Shown here: positions 23,201 to 34,545 of the stretch, in pieces
Layout of the letters: the number at the start of each line of letters is the position of its first letter
Position numbering within the stretch: the first letter of the stretch is position 1
Translations under genes and position numbers: made by a program
Notes under the pieces: model-generated
Database searches by the model: none
What the model was told of the DNA's origin: nothing
The model's input: the letters and a program-made list of their open reading frames with translations, nothing else
Assembly (NCBI GenBank): GCA_018806985.1
Contig: JADANN010000402.1
Location: 620,001-684,000, forward strand
Length of the DNA stretch: 64,000 nt
Direction: 5' to 3'
DNA from: Angiostrongylus vasorum
Taxonomy: Eukaryota; Nematoda; Chromadorea; Rhabditida; Metastrongylidae

Positions 23201-23627
23201 AGGATGACTCAGCGTTATTGAACGCGCACTCGAAAGGACGATGTTAGGAGTGTCCCGTTTCACACAAGTAAAGGGATGGGATCCGATGCTGCGACCTGCG
23301 TCAACGATCAAAAATCAAAGATGCCGTTCTGTACGCCAAACAATCGAAGGTAAGGTGAGCCGGACACGTAACGCGTATGAATGACAACCGATGGACAAGA
23401 GCCGTTAGTGACTGGATTCTTCGGGATGTCCGTACTGGAGGAAGACCGCCGACCCGATGGTCAGGGCTCTTCACAAAGAGCCTAGAAGAAAAATATGATG
23501 CTCGACGAGCCTCTCCGGCGAGCAGAACCCACTGGGCTACTCCTGCACGCGACAGGGATAAACGGAGGATTTACTAGCGCCCGCTCGAGTCACTGGACGA
23601 TCAACGGGACTACAGGTGATAGAGGTG
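20219..23627 (+). mobile_element. RTE-clade non-LTR retrotransposon, copy 1 (full length, mutated)
   Basis: About 3.4 kb. It shares its whole layout with the element at 46644-50016: a 5' region of about 550 bp (GGATCTCC...GGTTAGTCGCG...), one EN-RT coding region and a short 3' tail of GGTGAT-type repeats. The flanks carry a probable 12-bp target-site duplication with one mismatch (ATTGCTATTATT at 20207-20218, ATTACTATTATT at 23628-23639). The coding region is broken by several frameshifts and stops. Hookworm RTE elements named dingo are known from Ancylostoma; whether this is the same family needs alignment. Confidence 0.88.
20790..23577 (+). pseudogene. RTE endonuclease-reverse transcriptase ORF, frameshifted
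   Basis: Apurinic-type endonuclease: MVTICTYNACTLASESS at the N-terminus (20790), [24 protein letters not shown] (about 21090) and [13 protein letters not shown] (about 21200). Reverse transcriptase: RIRPEHLKNLPSILVNTLAR (about 22139), KKGDLQDIGNYRPICLLSV (about 22273), FIDLQKAFDS (about 22504), RGVRQGDTISPKLF (about 22674) and the catalytic FADDVV (about 22801). C-terminal: NDNRWTRAVSDWI and GRPPTRWSGLF. The frame changes at least near 20900, 21140, 21340, 21980, 22360, 22535, 22660 and 22895, so no intact protein is made. These enzymes copy the element's own RNA at a nicked target. Confidence 0.88.
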
Positions 23628-23639
23628 ATTACTATTATT

Positions 23640-24304
23640 ATTATCGTTAATACTATTTCTGGCTATGCAACATTATCGAGTAGTGAATTATACTGCCGAA
23701 TTATCTGTTTAAAATTTAATAACTAACTTCAACAACAACGAGTAAAATGCACAGGAAACAACTATTGTAATAATTTAACTAATAAAGCAGAGTCGTCCTT
23801 ACAACGGGGATGAGACGATGTTAACAGAAGGATAGGTCACAAAAATGTTTGAAATGCATGGAAATCACCTCGTTTCAGAAAAAAAACACTAACGCCTAAA
23901 TACAAAGTTTTTTCTAGTGTTCTCTTTTGATTACACATTTCCACTCCTTATCAGTTTAACTCCCTCCAACACACAGCAGTTCCGCTGTGATAAAGTGATT
24001 TCTTATAACGTCCTTAAGTTAGTATTGTTGCTGTAACAGTAATAGTACAGTAGTGCTGAATACTAGTTATTTTAAACTATGACTATCTGAATGTTGTATA
24101 GTTCTATTCCATGTCTATTTGTATAAAAGTCTGCTGTTTGTAAAACTGTTGCGAGTGCAGACCCGATGTCGACTACATTTCATTGAATTCCTCCATTAGC
24201 AGAATAACAACTATTTTATTGACATTCCAATTTGGCAGTGTTCAATATCTTTTCCTTCTTTTCCGTGGGATTCATAACATCCATTTAAAATGCTATTATC
24301 ATGT
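23640..24304. other. No gene seen
   Basis: AT-rich sequence following the RTE element, with no recognised repeat or exon. Confidence 0.35.
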
Positions 24305-24445
24305 GTTTTACTTACTTCGATGCTTGGATGGCCCGTCCTCACTGCTTGTTTAGGCCCGAGCATAATCTCCACTTTTTCGGAGTTTTTTTTGGTTCAGCCA
24401 TTGTGGTTTCTTGGAGTCGCGATGTCAGGCTGGCTAGTCTGTCCC
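24305..24445 (-). repeat. SINE family B fragment
   Basis: TTACTTCGATGCTTGGATGG, CCCGTCCTCACTGCTTG and CAGCCATTGTGGTTTCTTGG match the 3' part (reverse complement) of the copy at 12165-12555. The rest of the element is missing. Confidence 0.7.
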
Positions 24446-24539
24446 ATTATCATATACCAAAATTATAAAATAAATTACCAAAGTACGAAATATTATTACG
24501 CCATCACTGTATCGTCATTATAATATCAGATCATTGTAA

Positions 24540-24765
24540 AATATAATTGATAAAGTGGTACTGGTATTCGCCGTATTATGAGATTGCTCACAGCATCGAA
24601 ACAGCAAAAAGATGGCTGAAAGGCAAGACAAGAGCCACGTTTGGCGTGGTGGATAGCAGCCCCGTAAGGGTAGTCGCGGCGTGGATGTCCTACTGAGGTT
24701 TCGTGTTTTGCTCAAATCCCAGCGTCCTCAAGGGTGTACTTCACATCGTGCTATACCAACAACGA
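24540..24765 (+). repeat. SINE family C copy (tRNA-like head)
   Basis: GTTTGGCGTGGTGGATAGCA (box A-like) with GTAAGGGTAGTCGCGGCG downstream and TTGCTCAAATCCCAGCG. It is related to the copy at about 6620-6800 (opposite strand). The family assignment is approximate. Confidence 0.5.
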
Positions 24766-25834
24766 AGGACAGGCAGCAAACATAAGTGAGTACATTGTGA
24801 ATTTAGTGGTTTGTTTTAAAATTAACATATGTAATCGATATTTTTGTGGAAATTTTCGTGCTGTGGTGTTGTTGTACTGATGAAATGTCGTGCGAATTTC
24901 CATAGCACAAGACCGGTTCTTCGTAACTCAACACTCATACGTCGCACCCTGTTTGGTTAGTGAACAAATACTGAAAACGAATGATGTTGTTGTAGCTCCC
25001 TTTTTTAACCCCTATTTTAAGATTTTATCTAGCCTTTGGTGTAGTAAATTTGAAAGAAATGTTGTCGTAGCACATAAACATATAGCATTCTGTAATGTTA
25101 TGATTATACACACTTAATACCTCACTCCTATTGCCGTATTTCGTCTCATATTCGCTGATTTTCTGTAATTTGGTTGTCGTCCTCAATGCTGTTTCGTTGA
25201 TTCGACAACCTGCCACCTCTGTCATCAGTAATCTCGTCATTCATCCTCTATCGGAATGACCAGATCGTGTACCAGTAGAATCTACTCATCTCGTGCAACA
25301 GCCGCCTAAAAAGCTCTGCACGAATCGCATGACTTTTTCTTCGCACACAAACGTTATCCGAAGTGGCGGCTATGAAAAATTAGGTGTTGTCGCTTGTGCG
25401 TTAATACAATCACACCTACTAAAAAAACCCTGCGCAATATATCAATCTTTGAAAAACCGACTTTCCTTTAACCTCGGTATGACCAATCAACATGTATTCA
25501 TTTTTCATTGATAAGCTGTCTCGATGTTGTTTAAAAAAAACTTTATTCGTCTAACATTTTTGCTCCTTCACTTTCCTCAGAACCGGATTGATCTGAGTCG
25601 ATTGTCCACAGGTCCTCCTTATTCTGATGTGAGTCTTTGTGATCATATCGAGTCGAATCCAGTTGAGCACAGCTCGAACTTCACTCGGCACTGCCCTTTT
25701 ATAAATACATAGGGGTTGTTGTTGATTGTGGTTGTCCAAAGATAACAATTTGTTTTTCTCCTAACATTCCCTCCTACAGCAGTCAGTATCATTACCAGCT
25801 AGGAAAGAGCGTAATCTATGAAATATAGCTGAAA
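24766..25834. other. No gene seen
   Basis: AT-rich sequence with several short open frames lacking domains. A short motif TTAACCTCGG(C/T)AT near 25472 recurs near 17215, 33147 and (as AACCTCAGCAT) 14602, probably remnants of one dispersed repeat. Confidence 0.35.
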
Positions 25835-25935
25835 ATTTTAACTTTAATGATACTGAGATATTTGCAAAACTCTGGACCGCAGGTGCCTATGGTGGGGGAA
25901 CGAACGCGCTATTGTCCTTTCCGGGGACAATACTG
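25835..25935 (-). repeat. SINE family C fragment
   Basis: CTGAGATATTTGCAAAACTC, GGACCGCAGGTGCCTATGG, then GAACGAACGCGCTATTGTCC: the same stretch as 18770-18830 and 51055-51120. Confidence 0.85.
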
Positions 25936-26229
25936 AAAAAAATGCTGAAAATTTTGTTCTTACATAAAAAATTCAAGCTACTGTATATCTGAAAGCCTCA
26001 CTTAGATGTCAAAACTGCCAAAAAAAATACAAAAGTCTGAGACCAGTTGAGGAATACAAAGGGACGGCTTGAGATTTAAACCAACGGAAAAGCCTCATTC
26101 CATGGGATAGTTCTGAAAAACTATCTGTGACTTTATATACCCCAATGGTCAGCTCCTGCAAGTTGTATACAAGTTTACCGACTTCGTCAAAAGTGGTAAT
26201 TAATGGCCTAAGCCTTCTTTAGTTTCTTA

Positions 26230-26640
26230 CTCCACCATACCACGCCGAAGAGTGTGTTGTATTAATTTTGGAAAGTGCAAAAAATACGACCCACTATATA
26301 CTGGCATGTGGAATCAAAGAAGCTGGGTACATTGTACATGATTTCCTTAGGCGATTTCAACATAGGAAATGCAACAGATAACATGGGAAAATCCATATCG
26401 GCACCCACGGACTCGAGTGCAACAAACAACGTGGGAGGTTGTTTCAGATCATTATGTGACAAAGGCAATTAATTCTGTCTCACCTAGGATTCCTTTTCAT
26501 CAAAGTTAGGCGTGGAAGTATTTCTGTGAATAATACTACATAAAAAACTGACTATATCTTTGTAAGTCGGAAATTGCGCTTAATTAATATCGACCAGCTC
26601 GGGACATCTAGCAACACCTCCATGGCGGTGTGAAGGTAGC
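26230..26640 (+). pseudogene. Old RTE-like endonuclease fragment
   Basis: The frame at about 26335 reads MISLGDFNIGNATDNMG, resembling the GDFNAKIG endonuclease motif of RTE elements. About 200 bp later KTDYIFVSRKLRLINI resembles the EIDYILTNRKW block that follows it. The sequence differs clearly from the two RTE copies in this window, so it is an older or different family. No reverse transcriptase motif was found downstream. Confidence 0.55.
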
Positions 26641-29380
26641 CAAAAGCTGGTCATCAAAAAATGCGTTTCTTCTAGAACTCGTGTATTATGCCATGCAAGT
26701 GAGCAGGATTTCTATAAGAGTTCACAATGTTGGATCATATCCATATGGATAGCAGTCTCTTAGAGGAATACCAAGAAATATATAATGACATTATGACATT
26801 AGTTCACACTTTCGAGGGCTTAGCTGCTTAAATAATGCCGATTCTGTGAGATGAAGGCGGTTATGGAAGCTTTTGACTAATGTGGAAAGAGTGTTTGTGA
26901 AGTATGCTGTAATTTTGGAACCGGAATTTCTCAACACCGTCATCACCGAAAGAATAGTGGAGCAAGACGACATCATTTGGCGAAAATTACCTTGCGCCAC
27001 ACTGGAGAACATTGTGGAAAAACAAGAATTGTATACTGTGGAAGCCAAAATTAATGCCCGACAGTGAGACATGAATTTGCCTTTGATTCTCCATCTATGT
27101 TCAGTGGAGCGGAAATCTTTGATTACCCCTATCTATATGCATCTGGTTTGAGAAGTCAAAATTAGTAGTGATTTGGCTCTAAATATGACGAAAGCGGGTG
27201 GTACCATTTGCTTAGTTCTGAGCATATGGTAATGAGGACGAAAAAACACATAGGGTTCGCTTCCATCTCTATTTAAGGAAATGTGGATGCTACTACTGCG
27301 GTGAGCACTTTCGAGAATACTGTGGAAACAGAGATGCTAGAGTATCTGGAATAACCTGTGGTAGTTCTTGGGAGTTTCGACCTGCATCTACGATTTGAAA
27401 GCCATGACACTGTCAAATACTTAAAGAATTTGAAAATCAAGTGATCCTAACATATGGTGTATTCTTTTTTAAGAAAAAATCGATGGTGCAGTTATCGATT
27501 GGGTCCTGGGTGTTATCGAATGCAAATAGATCAGACTCCTTCACAAAAACCCTGCCCCCAAACATTTGGCACTTTCGATCAGGAAGAATCCACTTCCTAA
27601 GTCTGGAAAGGGGTAGATGTTTACTCCAACATGAATCACTCGATGAACAGCGACAGTCAACTGATAGCAATCAGTCCATTCCATAACAGGCGTCAACTAT
27701 TTTCTTCTCTGTTTCAATTTAGGAATAACGGACAATCTCACTAAGGATGCAACAAGTATCATGGAATCGTATGTTGCAAGACACAAAACCACTCATTGCT
27801 GAACGGCGTGATGACTTTCTTTAAATTGTAATTGATGGGGAATTGCAGTGCAGCAGACAAGAACTCGTCGCCAAATTGAGTATTGACAGCAGCAAATGAG
27901 TATTGTTGATCCTATGAATGAATGGAATCTGTCAGTCACAGTGGTCGTGAGTTGTTCATTTAAGGTTGTCAGGTTTGGATCAACGACCAGATCATGAATG
28001 ATGAGTAACCTTGATTTCATATTTTCGAGTAGCTGAAACCGATGCAGCTGCTGTTCTTAGCTAGCTCGACTTCAAAGACGCCAAAATGATGTAGACGAGT
28101 GGGAACAACCGAAACCCTTACTATTTCAGTTTCAATCACCTGTCTATTGAGACGTTTGCGAAATGACATTGACCCCCATAGGGCTCAGCTAGAGACGACA
28201 ATCTCCGAGTGGTTATTGGCCGACGTGGCCGTATGAGAACGAGATCAAGGGAAAGTTGTAATGTCCTTGAGATTTGGTGACGCTCCCATATGTCAGCATT
28301 GATTCGACTTGTTAATTCGTAACATTCGTAACCTGTTTTTTTTTGCCAATTTTCTCATCATCTAACTCTTGTGTTAGGGAAAAAAACCCATTTTCAACTC
28401 ATTTTTCAGTACCAGTTACACCACGAGTCTACGGTTGATCTGAGAGCAACCAGTCTATTTATCTCGTATTGTTGATTCTGTTTTGACTAAACTACGGTAA
28501 ACAACACGTCTGTTCTCTTTGGTTTTCATTATCTTCAACCGTTCAGGTATCCTCCCAACTACTTTTTCTCTAGGAGAAAGTCGTTGGACTCCTTAAATAC
28601 ATAGGTATAATACAACCGTTCGAATAAATTTAAAGTAAAGGTTTTCTGTTCTCAGGAAACGTTTCATAAGATTTTTTCATGTCGTGAAATAGTAAAATTT
28701 TTGTGGGTTTCCATGTATTTCGATCGTTAAGGGAAATATGATTGGGTTATAAGTGGGATGAATGAATTCAGTAAGAGGTTTTGCAAACACTTCGATGGAG
28801 TAATGATTATCTCAGAATACCCAAATATTAGGGATCTATCTACTGGCCTCAAAATTCTACAGGGTGGTGACTCTTCCTTAGTTGCTCGTAATGACTTTAT
28901 TTGTCCTTTAGATATGTTTTATTTTGAAAAAATATTACTTACATCACTACTAGAATAACTGGAGTATATTAACCGAAGACATTGCCTCCTCACATATAGC
29001 TTTCTTATCATTTGAGAGCGACGATTGATTATTTTTTCCTCTTATTTTAGTATTGAAATCCTGGAAAAAACAATACTTGGAGAGAGCTTGCAACATTACG
29101 CGCATGGTCGCGGGTTCAACAACCTGACCAAGCAATTTCTCCCCCTTCCCCCCATTTCTCTAGGGCTGGAAAGTTTGTACCGGATGCGTTTGAGAAGACA
29201 AGAGACGGCAATTACTTGTGGAGTACATCTAGGAATGATGTTTGCTCTTTATTCACTGCCTATTATTATTTTCAGGCTTGGCAAGGTTGGGTTTGAAATA
29301 CAACCCATATAATTCTGAGATGCTTGAAACTTAGAGCCCAGGCCAGATTCAAGCCCGCGGTTTCCCTTTACGAGAATTGG
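26641..29380. other. No gene seen
   Basis: About 2.7 kb of AT-rich sequence. Open frames (26873-27067, 27441-27686, 28758-28958) show no domain or matching splice sites. Around 29099-29130 GCGCATGGTCGCGGGTTCAA resembles a pol III B box, but no tRNA fold is apparent. Confidence 0.35.
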
Positions 29381-29387
29381 GATGCAG

Positions 29388-29430
29388 CTTTTGCAAATAT
29401 CTCACAACTATAGTGATCTGGGAACGCTCT
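29388..29430 (+). repeat. Short SINE family C end fragment
   Basis: GCTTTTGCAAATATCTCACA followed by ACTATAGTGAT matches the tail junction seen at 42495-42520 and 54345-54370. Confidence 0.4.
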
Positions 29431-30377
29431 AGCAGAGCAACTCTAGGATTCTAGAGAGCATCAAAGAGCATCAACTTGATCAGCATTCGAAATCATTCAT
29501 GCAGAAGAAAAAGTCCTCTCCAGCAGTGGTCGTTCCCATTCACGGACTAGAACAACTTTGTGGGTAGAAGATGCAAGGCAGGGAAAAGGATTGAAGCATA
29601 CTAATATCAGCACAAAATACGATGACGGATCGTATAAATGAATAAGTACTAGCTTCATGCGTACATTCTTCATGTTAAACAGTAATGAAATGAATCACAC
29701 TGCACATTCAGGAGATATTTTACTGGTTGGACAGGTTTATTTTATTGACGTCCTAAAGTAGCTTGTCATATTACCATAACGGGCATTCCGCGATCACATA
29801 GGCCCGAAGTCGGTTTACTACTTTGCAACTAGATGTCTATAAAAAAATATTGGAGGCTGGGTTCTCTTTTTATTCCTTATTTTGTCTCCCCCAACCACTC
29901 CTCAGTGTGGACAACCGTGTCGACTCCCATCATTTTTTCGGTGACCTTGTCAACAAGGCGAACCGTTTGCACTAAGTCACAATACAACATCCAGGAACAT
30001 ATCTTATCGCGGTAAGATGGATAAACTTAGTCCAGAAATAGCATTTTAAACTATTTGTTAATATTTTGATTCCATCGAACTGCGGTAGAACAAAGCAACC
30101 CTACATGGGAAATTTGCATACCCTTAATTGATTTCTCCTCCTTTCGAAGCGAAATGTCGATTGTTTTCAAGAATCACATCTTCAAGCTTCTTCCCATCTG
30201 CTGTAGTGTTTTGGTTTCTTATCTGCCTCAAACGAGTATTGAAAGTAAGTCGCCAAGTTTTCATTCCTTCAAAGAACATCTCTATTATTACTTGACAACA
30301 GTTGACTAATAAGTCGCTGTTTTCTTGATAGGTACACACGACAATGTTATTATACTGTTTATTTATCCACAAATGCT

Positions 30378-30404
30378 GACGTTTCCGCGGATCCCATTCT
30401 TCAG
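30378..30404 (-). ncRNA. Hammerhead-ribozyme-like core (candidate)
   Basis: Minus strand: CTGAAGA, ATGGGATCCGCG, GAAACGTC, preceded by CCAGGCT and followed by AGCATTTG. Both conserved boxes are exact, and GCT/AGC can pair as the base of stem I. Stem II is poor in this copy. No Penelope coding remnant is seen next to it. Confidence 0.4.
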
Positions 30405-32929
30405 AGCCTGGAAAAGATCAAGTCAACTAAAACCTAGTTAACTAACCACCTCCTTCAGCTCAATAGAAAAAACCACGATACCTAGATTTCAATCACATTT
30501 GAAATAAAACAGCTTCTCCACACTATCCGCTTCCTATGAATCTTCTACTGAGTGTTACAGGTGAAAATCACACCAATCAAGCGCAAAGAGTTCATAATGA
30601 AATAAAGAAGTTTGAAGAAAACGACGATGAAGAATAAAGGTGAGGTGTTTGGCTGACCAGGTGTTAGTTGGCTTGACCTTTCCAGATCCGTTAGGGTTTT
30701 TTTTTGAAAAAAGTGAAAAAAAAGTAACAACCTCGAGTGTACTTATCAAGGGAACAATGAATTACTGATCAATGCCAGGGGTTAATAGAAACTTTGTGCT
30801 GGGAATTACTGAAAGATTGACCAATTAGTAGTTTGTGGATGGAACTGCATCAAATGTAGAAAGAAAACCTTTGAGTGAACGATGAAAAGAACGAGCCCCC
30901 CAATTCAAATGACGCACACATTCGTGTGACGGTCTTGTAGAACTACTGTAGGGGCAAACAGCTCTATATAGAGTTTCTGTTGCTATATTACGGTGAAAGT
31001 AGTACTTTAAACCTAAGAAAACTAAGGAAGCAGACTAGGAAATTTGGTATAAGTTGTGTTCTATGTTGCATGTTTTTAGTACCGTTGCGCAATTAGTGAT
31101 GATATGTAAGCGAAAACATGTAAACGCTGCGTAGTTCTGTTCAGGTGAACTGGATGATTCTGTAAGAAATCTCATTCTTCTTTCGATATGACAACGTCGA
31201 ATCAATCAACATCGATTTATGTGAATACAAGATGCAGATTCGTATTTCACCGTACCTTTGCGTCTTCTCCATCTACCATAAGGTGTTGGCGTTTCGGCTT
31301 AAGACGTTCCGTCAAAACGTGTTGGGTGTTGACGCTTGCAGCGGATGAAGCAATTCATGCTCTAATCATTCCTTTATGTTATTTTAATGTTTTCCGTGCA
31401 ATATAGATAATTTGTAAGTCAGTCAGTCATCTTCATCTGGTTAACGCTTCAGTTCAATTACGTACTCACTGAAGACCCAAATCAATGTTGATTTGTAGTT
31501 GTTCCATGGATTGTTTTCGATTACGGTTATGAATCATGATTCTTATCTGTGTTACCATTTCTGGGTGATTAGTATATCGGTGGTTTGCAAATTTGTTCAG
31601 AAACGGAATCCTACAAAGCTTCATTCCTCTGCATTTTTCTAGCATTTCATTAATCCTAGAGACAAAGTGATATACATATGAGTAATAATATATGGTAATA
31701 AAATACGTGGCTACTTGAACACAGAGATGGGCAAGTATTCAGCAGTCGTATCGATTCAAAACTCATTTTCCTTGAGTTCCGTTCCGTTAATACCACCGTC
31801 GTCCACTTATGGCAGTAATTTATCTAGCACATTGGGCGATCCCTAACCAGAATCTTCATGTTGATCACTGCTGATCCAGTAGATGAGCAATGGAGTCTCC
31901 AAAGCAATAGGATTTCGGGTTTAAAATTCGTACTTACTTTGGCTTACTTTGGCACCTAGACAGTTGGCTCTGATTTGACGGCCGTGAGAGTTCAACCACT
32001 TCAAGTCGTTTGCACACTAATGTGTGCGTTCAACTGCAGCTTCTCGAGGCTCTCTGGTGTGGTCGAGTATGGTTTTCGAAAGAATTCTTAAATAGTCGTC
32101 ATGGTGACTTCCAAGGTTTCACGACATGTGTTCGCCTGTCGTTGTGGATTGGGTTGGAGTTTGCAGCATGGCGACTGAGATTCTGCTAGGCCTGCAGTGT
32201 ATTCACGTGGTAAATGAACCAACCGATCGAGAGCGAGTTGAAAAATAGTAGGATGTCGACTAGTCATGTCCTAAATTTATTGGTTTTGAAGACTCTGCTC
32301 GAAAATCTTTGGAGAGCAACGAAAGCCGTTAAACAAATCAGCCCCTTTAATAAATTTGTGCTGTTTCTTTTATATTCCTGATTTGCATCATTGCTTCTAG
32401 GCTCTAGTGCAATGTGTGGACGAGTAAATCGATTCAAACAACAAATTATCGTTTTAAATCCTTCACTGACATTCACTGAGCTCATCAGTCATAGGGAAGA
32501 TCACCTCCTTCGAAGGGGCGAAAACAATTTCTAATCGTTCTTTCGACAATATAACCTTCTCCGTAGGTGACATTAATACGTCGGACACTACAGGTACTCA
32601 TTAAACTGGTTTGTATCGACAAAAGATGTTCCTCTTGGTCGATTTGAAGTCCTAGTTGGCGGTTCTGCTCATGAAGAATGATCCCTTGATGAACTATGCT
32701 GCGAACATAATGGACAATGACCATGAAATCTGTAGAAAACTAATCTGTTATGACTAGTTCATCTGCGAAAATATGAACAACCTCATACATTTATTGACAC
32801 TGTGATTGTCTAATTCACGGGCACGTACAGAATATGTCAATGACAGAACCGGTGCTAGCATATCGGCAGGGGAACTGGTTACCAGTCATCGTTTTTCATA
32901 TCATGCTTGAATTATGGCGACAACCTCCA

Positions 32930-33085
32930 TTTCTGTTGCCGCTTGCCCACCTTCCTTTTTTCATGCTACTTTACTTTTCTTTCACTTTCTTTTTCCCATG
33001 TTTCTTTCCTTCTTTACTTCCTTACTTCTTGCTTTCTTTTCTCATTTCTCTCTTCCTCTCTTTGTGTCTTTCCATCTACTCCTTT
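32930..33085 (+). repeat. Pyrimidine-rich tract
   Basis: About 150 bp almost wholly of C and T on the plus strand (for example TTTCTTTCCTTCTTTACTTC). This is low-complexity sequence; the open frames through it are not genes. Confidence 0.8.
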
Positions 33086-33187
33086 TGTTAGTGTTCAGCT
33101 TTTATTTTACGTAAAACTTTGCAGTTCCCAGGATCGATTTTCTATTAACCTCGGCATTGGATTATAAATCTGTTGTTCTCTTTTTTA

Positions 33188-33945
33188 CAGCAATCGCGAG
33201 TTGTTATTCAGCACACGTTTACTCCCCTCACAAATATAGCACATGCAACACAACGATAGCCGACGTTTCGGCAGTATCGCTTTCTTCAGAGCCTGGAAGG
33301 GTACGCTGATACGTAATTTAAAAGATCAACACTTCAAAACACTTCAACAGTACAAACAGAAACATGAAAATCAGAAAAAATAACCACACGACCACCGGCT
33401 TCTCGAAAAACCCACCATTTTTTACCTGCCTTCCACCGAGGAAGTACAGCCGCTTGGAGTCGCATATGGTTGACTACTGCACCACACTACATCAAAAATC
33501 AGTTCTGAGATACGGGGCTAGATCACGCGTTATCTCAAGACATTTTCTCCCTGCTACATTCTCGGATTTTCGGAATTTATACAAAAAGCCTCGAGAAATT
33601 TGCGCGTTGGTGTTTCAGTCTCCGGTGCGATGACAGCGACTTTTACATCAAAATCTTCTCCGCTATGTTTTTGTATCCTATGCGTGCCTAGTGGCGTGCC
33701 TTGTTTCGGTTTTCGTTTGCCATCTAGATGTTCTTTTATGCGAATACATAAATGTCTGCCCGTTTCGCCGATATATTCGTCTCCGCAACTACAAGAAATC
33801 AGGTATATCGTACCCTGAACTCATACAGTCACCGTCCCTGCCGTAAGGGCAAATTACGCAATTTGGTGTTTCACATGGACGGTCATACAGGCGGTTACGA
33901 ACTAACTGACGACCTCTAGAACTGCTCTTCTTAAGCATCACTTTA
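33188..33945 (-). mobile_element. Penelope-like element, 3' part (inverted pair, left copy)
   Basis: On the minus strand, from about 33920 down, one reads NRLYDRPCETPNCVICPYG, then after a one-base shift IYLISCSCGDEYIGETGRHL and RIKEHLDGKRKPKQGTPLG, HRIQKHSGEDFDVKVAVI. This is the RT-EN linker and GIY-YIG endonuclease typical of Penelope-like elements, with EYIGETGR and the R...EHL block intact. About 300 bp downstream are a hammerhead-like core (33262-33289) and an end sequence CGCGAGTTGTTATTCAGC in reverse. The reverse transcriptase is missing. Confidence 0.82.
33262..33289 (-). ncRNA. Hammerhead-ribozyme-like core of the Penelope-like element
   Basis: Minus strand CTGAAGA, AAGCGATACTGCC, GAAACGTC. 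The CUGANGA and GAAA boxes and the GUC triplet are exact. AGGCT upstream and GGCTAT downstream can pair over 4 bp (with two G-U) as stem I. Stem II carries one weakening change relative to the copy at 34438. It lies in the 3' untranslated part of the element, where Penelope-like elements are known to carry hammerheads. Confidence 0.55.
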
Positions 33946-34545
33946 TCGCTACACTTATTTCATCGCTGATGAAGGGCAAGATAAACTGGATTCAGATAAT
34001 CAACGAGTAAGCAGCAAACGAAAATCAAAACAAGGCACGCCACTAGGCACGCATAGGATACAAAAACATAGCGGAGAAGATTTTGATGTAAAAGTCGCTA
34101 TCATCGCACGGGAGACCAAAACACCAACGCTCAAATTTCTGGAGGATTTGTGGATAAATTCCAAAAATCCGAAAATGAATAGCAGGGAAGAATGCCCTGA
34201 GATAACACGGGATGTAGTCCCGTATCTCAGAACTGATTTCTGATGTGGGGTGGTGTAGTACTCAACCATGTGCAACTCTAAGCGGCTGTTCTTCCCTTGC
34301 GGGAAGGCAGATAAAAAACAGTGGAGTTTTCAAGAAGCCGGTGATTATGTAATTATTGTTCAGATTTTCATCTTTCTGTTTGCGTTGTTGCAGCGTTTGA
34401 CGTAGTAAATTACATACTAGTGTACACTTTCCAGGCTCCGAAGAAGGCGATACCGCCGAAACGTCAGCTACCGTTGTGTTGTGTGTGTTATATTTGTAAA
34501 GAAGTAAAGGTGTGCTGAATAACAACCTCGCGATTGCTGTAAAAA
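33925..34545 (+). mobile_element. Penelope-like element, 3' end (inverted pair, right copy)
   Basis: The plus strand encodes KRKSKQGTPLGTHRIQKHSG, EDFDVKVAIIARETKTP, LKFLEDLWINSKNPKMNSRE and ends VVPYLRTDF with a TGA at about 34253. This is the end of the GIY-YIG endonuclease and the C-terminus; KMN.EEC is a family hallmark. A 3' UTR follows with a hammerhead-like core at 34438-34465 and the end GAATAACAACCTCGCGATTG. It is the mirror image of the copy at 33188-33945; the two face each other at about 33935. Confidence 0.82.
34438..34465 (+). ncRNA. Hammerhead-ribozyme-like core, best-folded copy
   Basis: CCGAAGA, then AGGCGATACCGCC (a perfect 4-bp GGCG/CGCC stem II with an AUAC loop), then GAAACGTC. 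AGGCT upstream pairs with AGCTACC downstream as stem I (U-A, C-G, G-C, G-U). The CUGANGA box reads CCGAAGA, one change from consensus, which would weaken cleavage. ACGT between GAAA and the cleavage site leaves a 2-bp self-complementary stem III, the layout expected of hammerheads that act as dimers. Confidence 0.5.

Larger units (their letters stand above)
29490..33180. other. No gene seen
   Basis: AT-rich sequence with one hammerhead-like core on the minus strand (30378-30404) and a pyrimidine-rich tract (about 32930-33085). Open frames at 30124-30372 (-), 31188-31406 (+) and 32264-32724 (-) have no recognisable domain. Confidence 0.35.

Noticed and set aside
32834..33167. Hydrophobic open frames as a membrane protein
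   Set aside because: They translate a C/T-only tract; the Phe/Leu/Ser richness is a composition effect.
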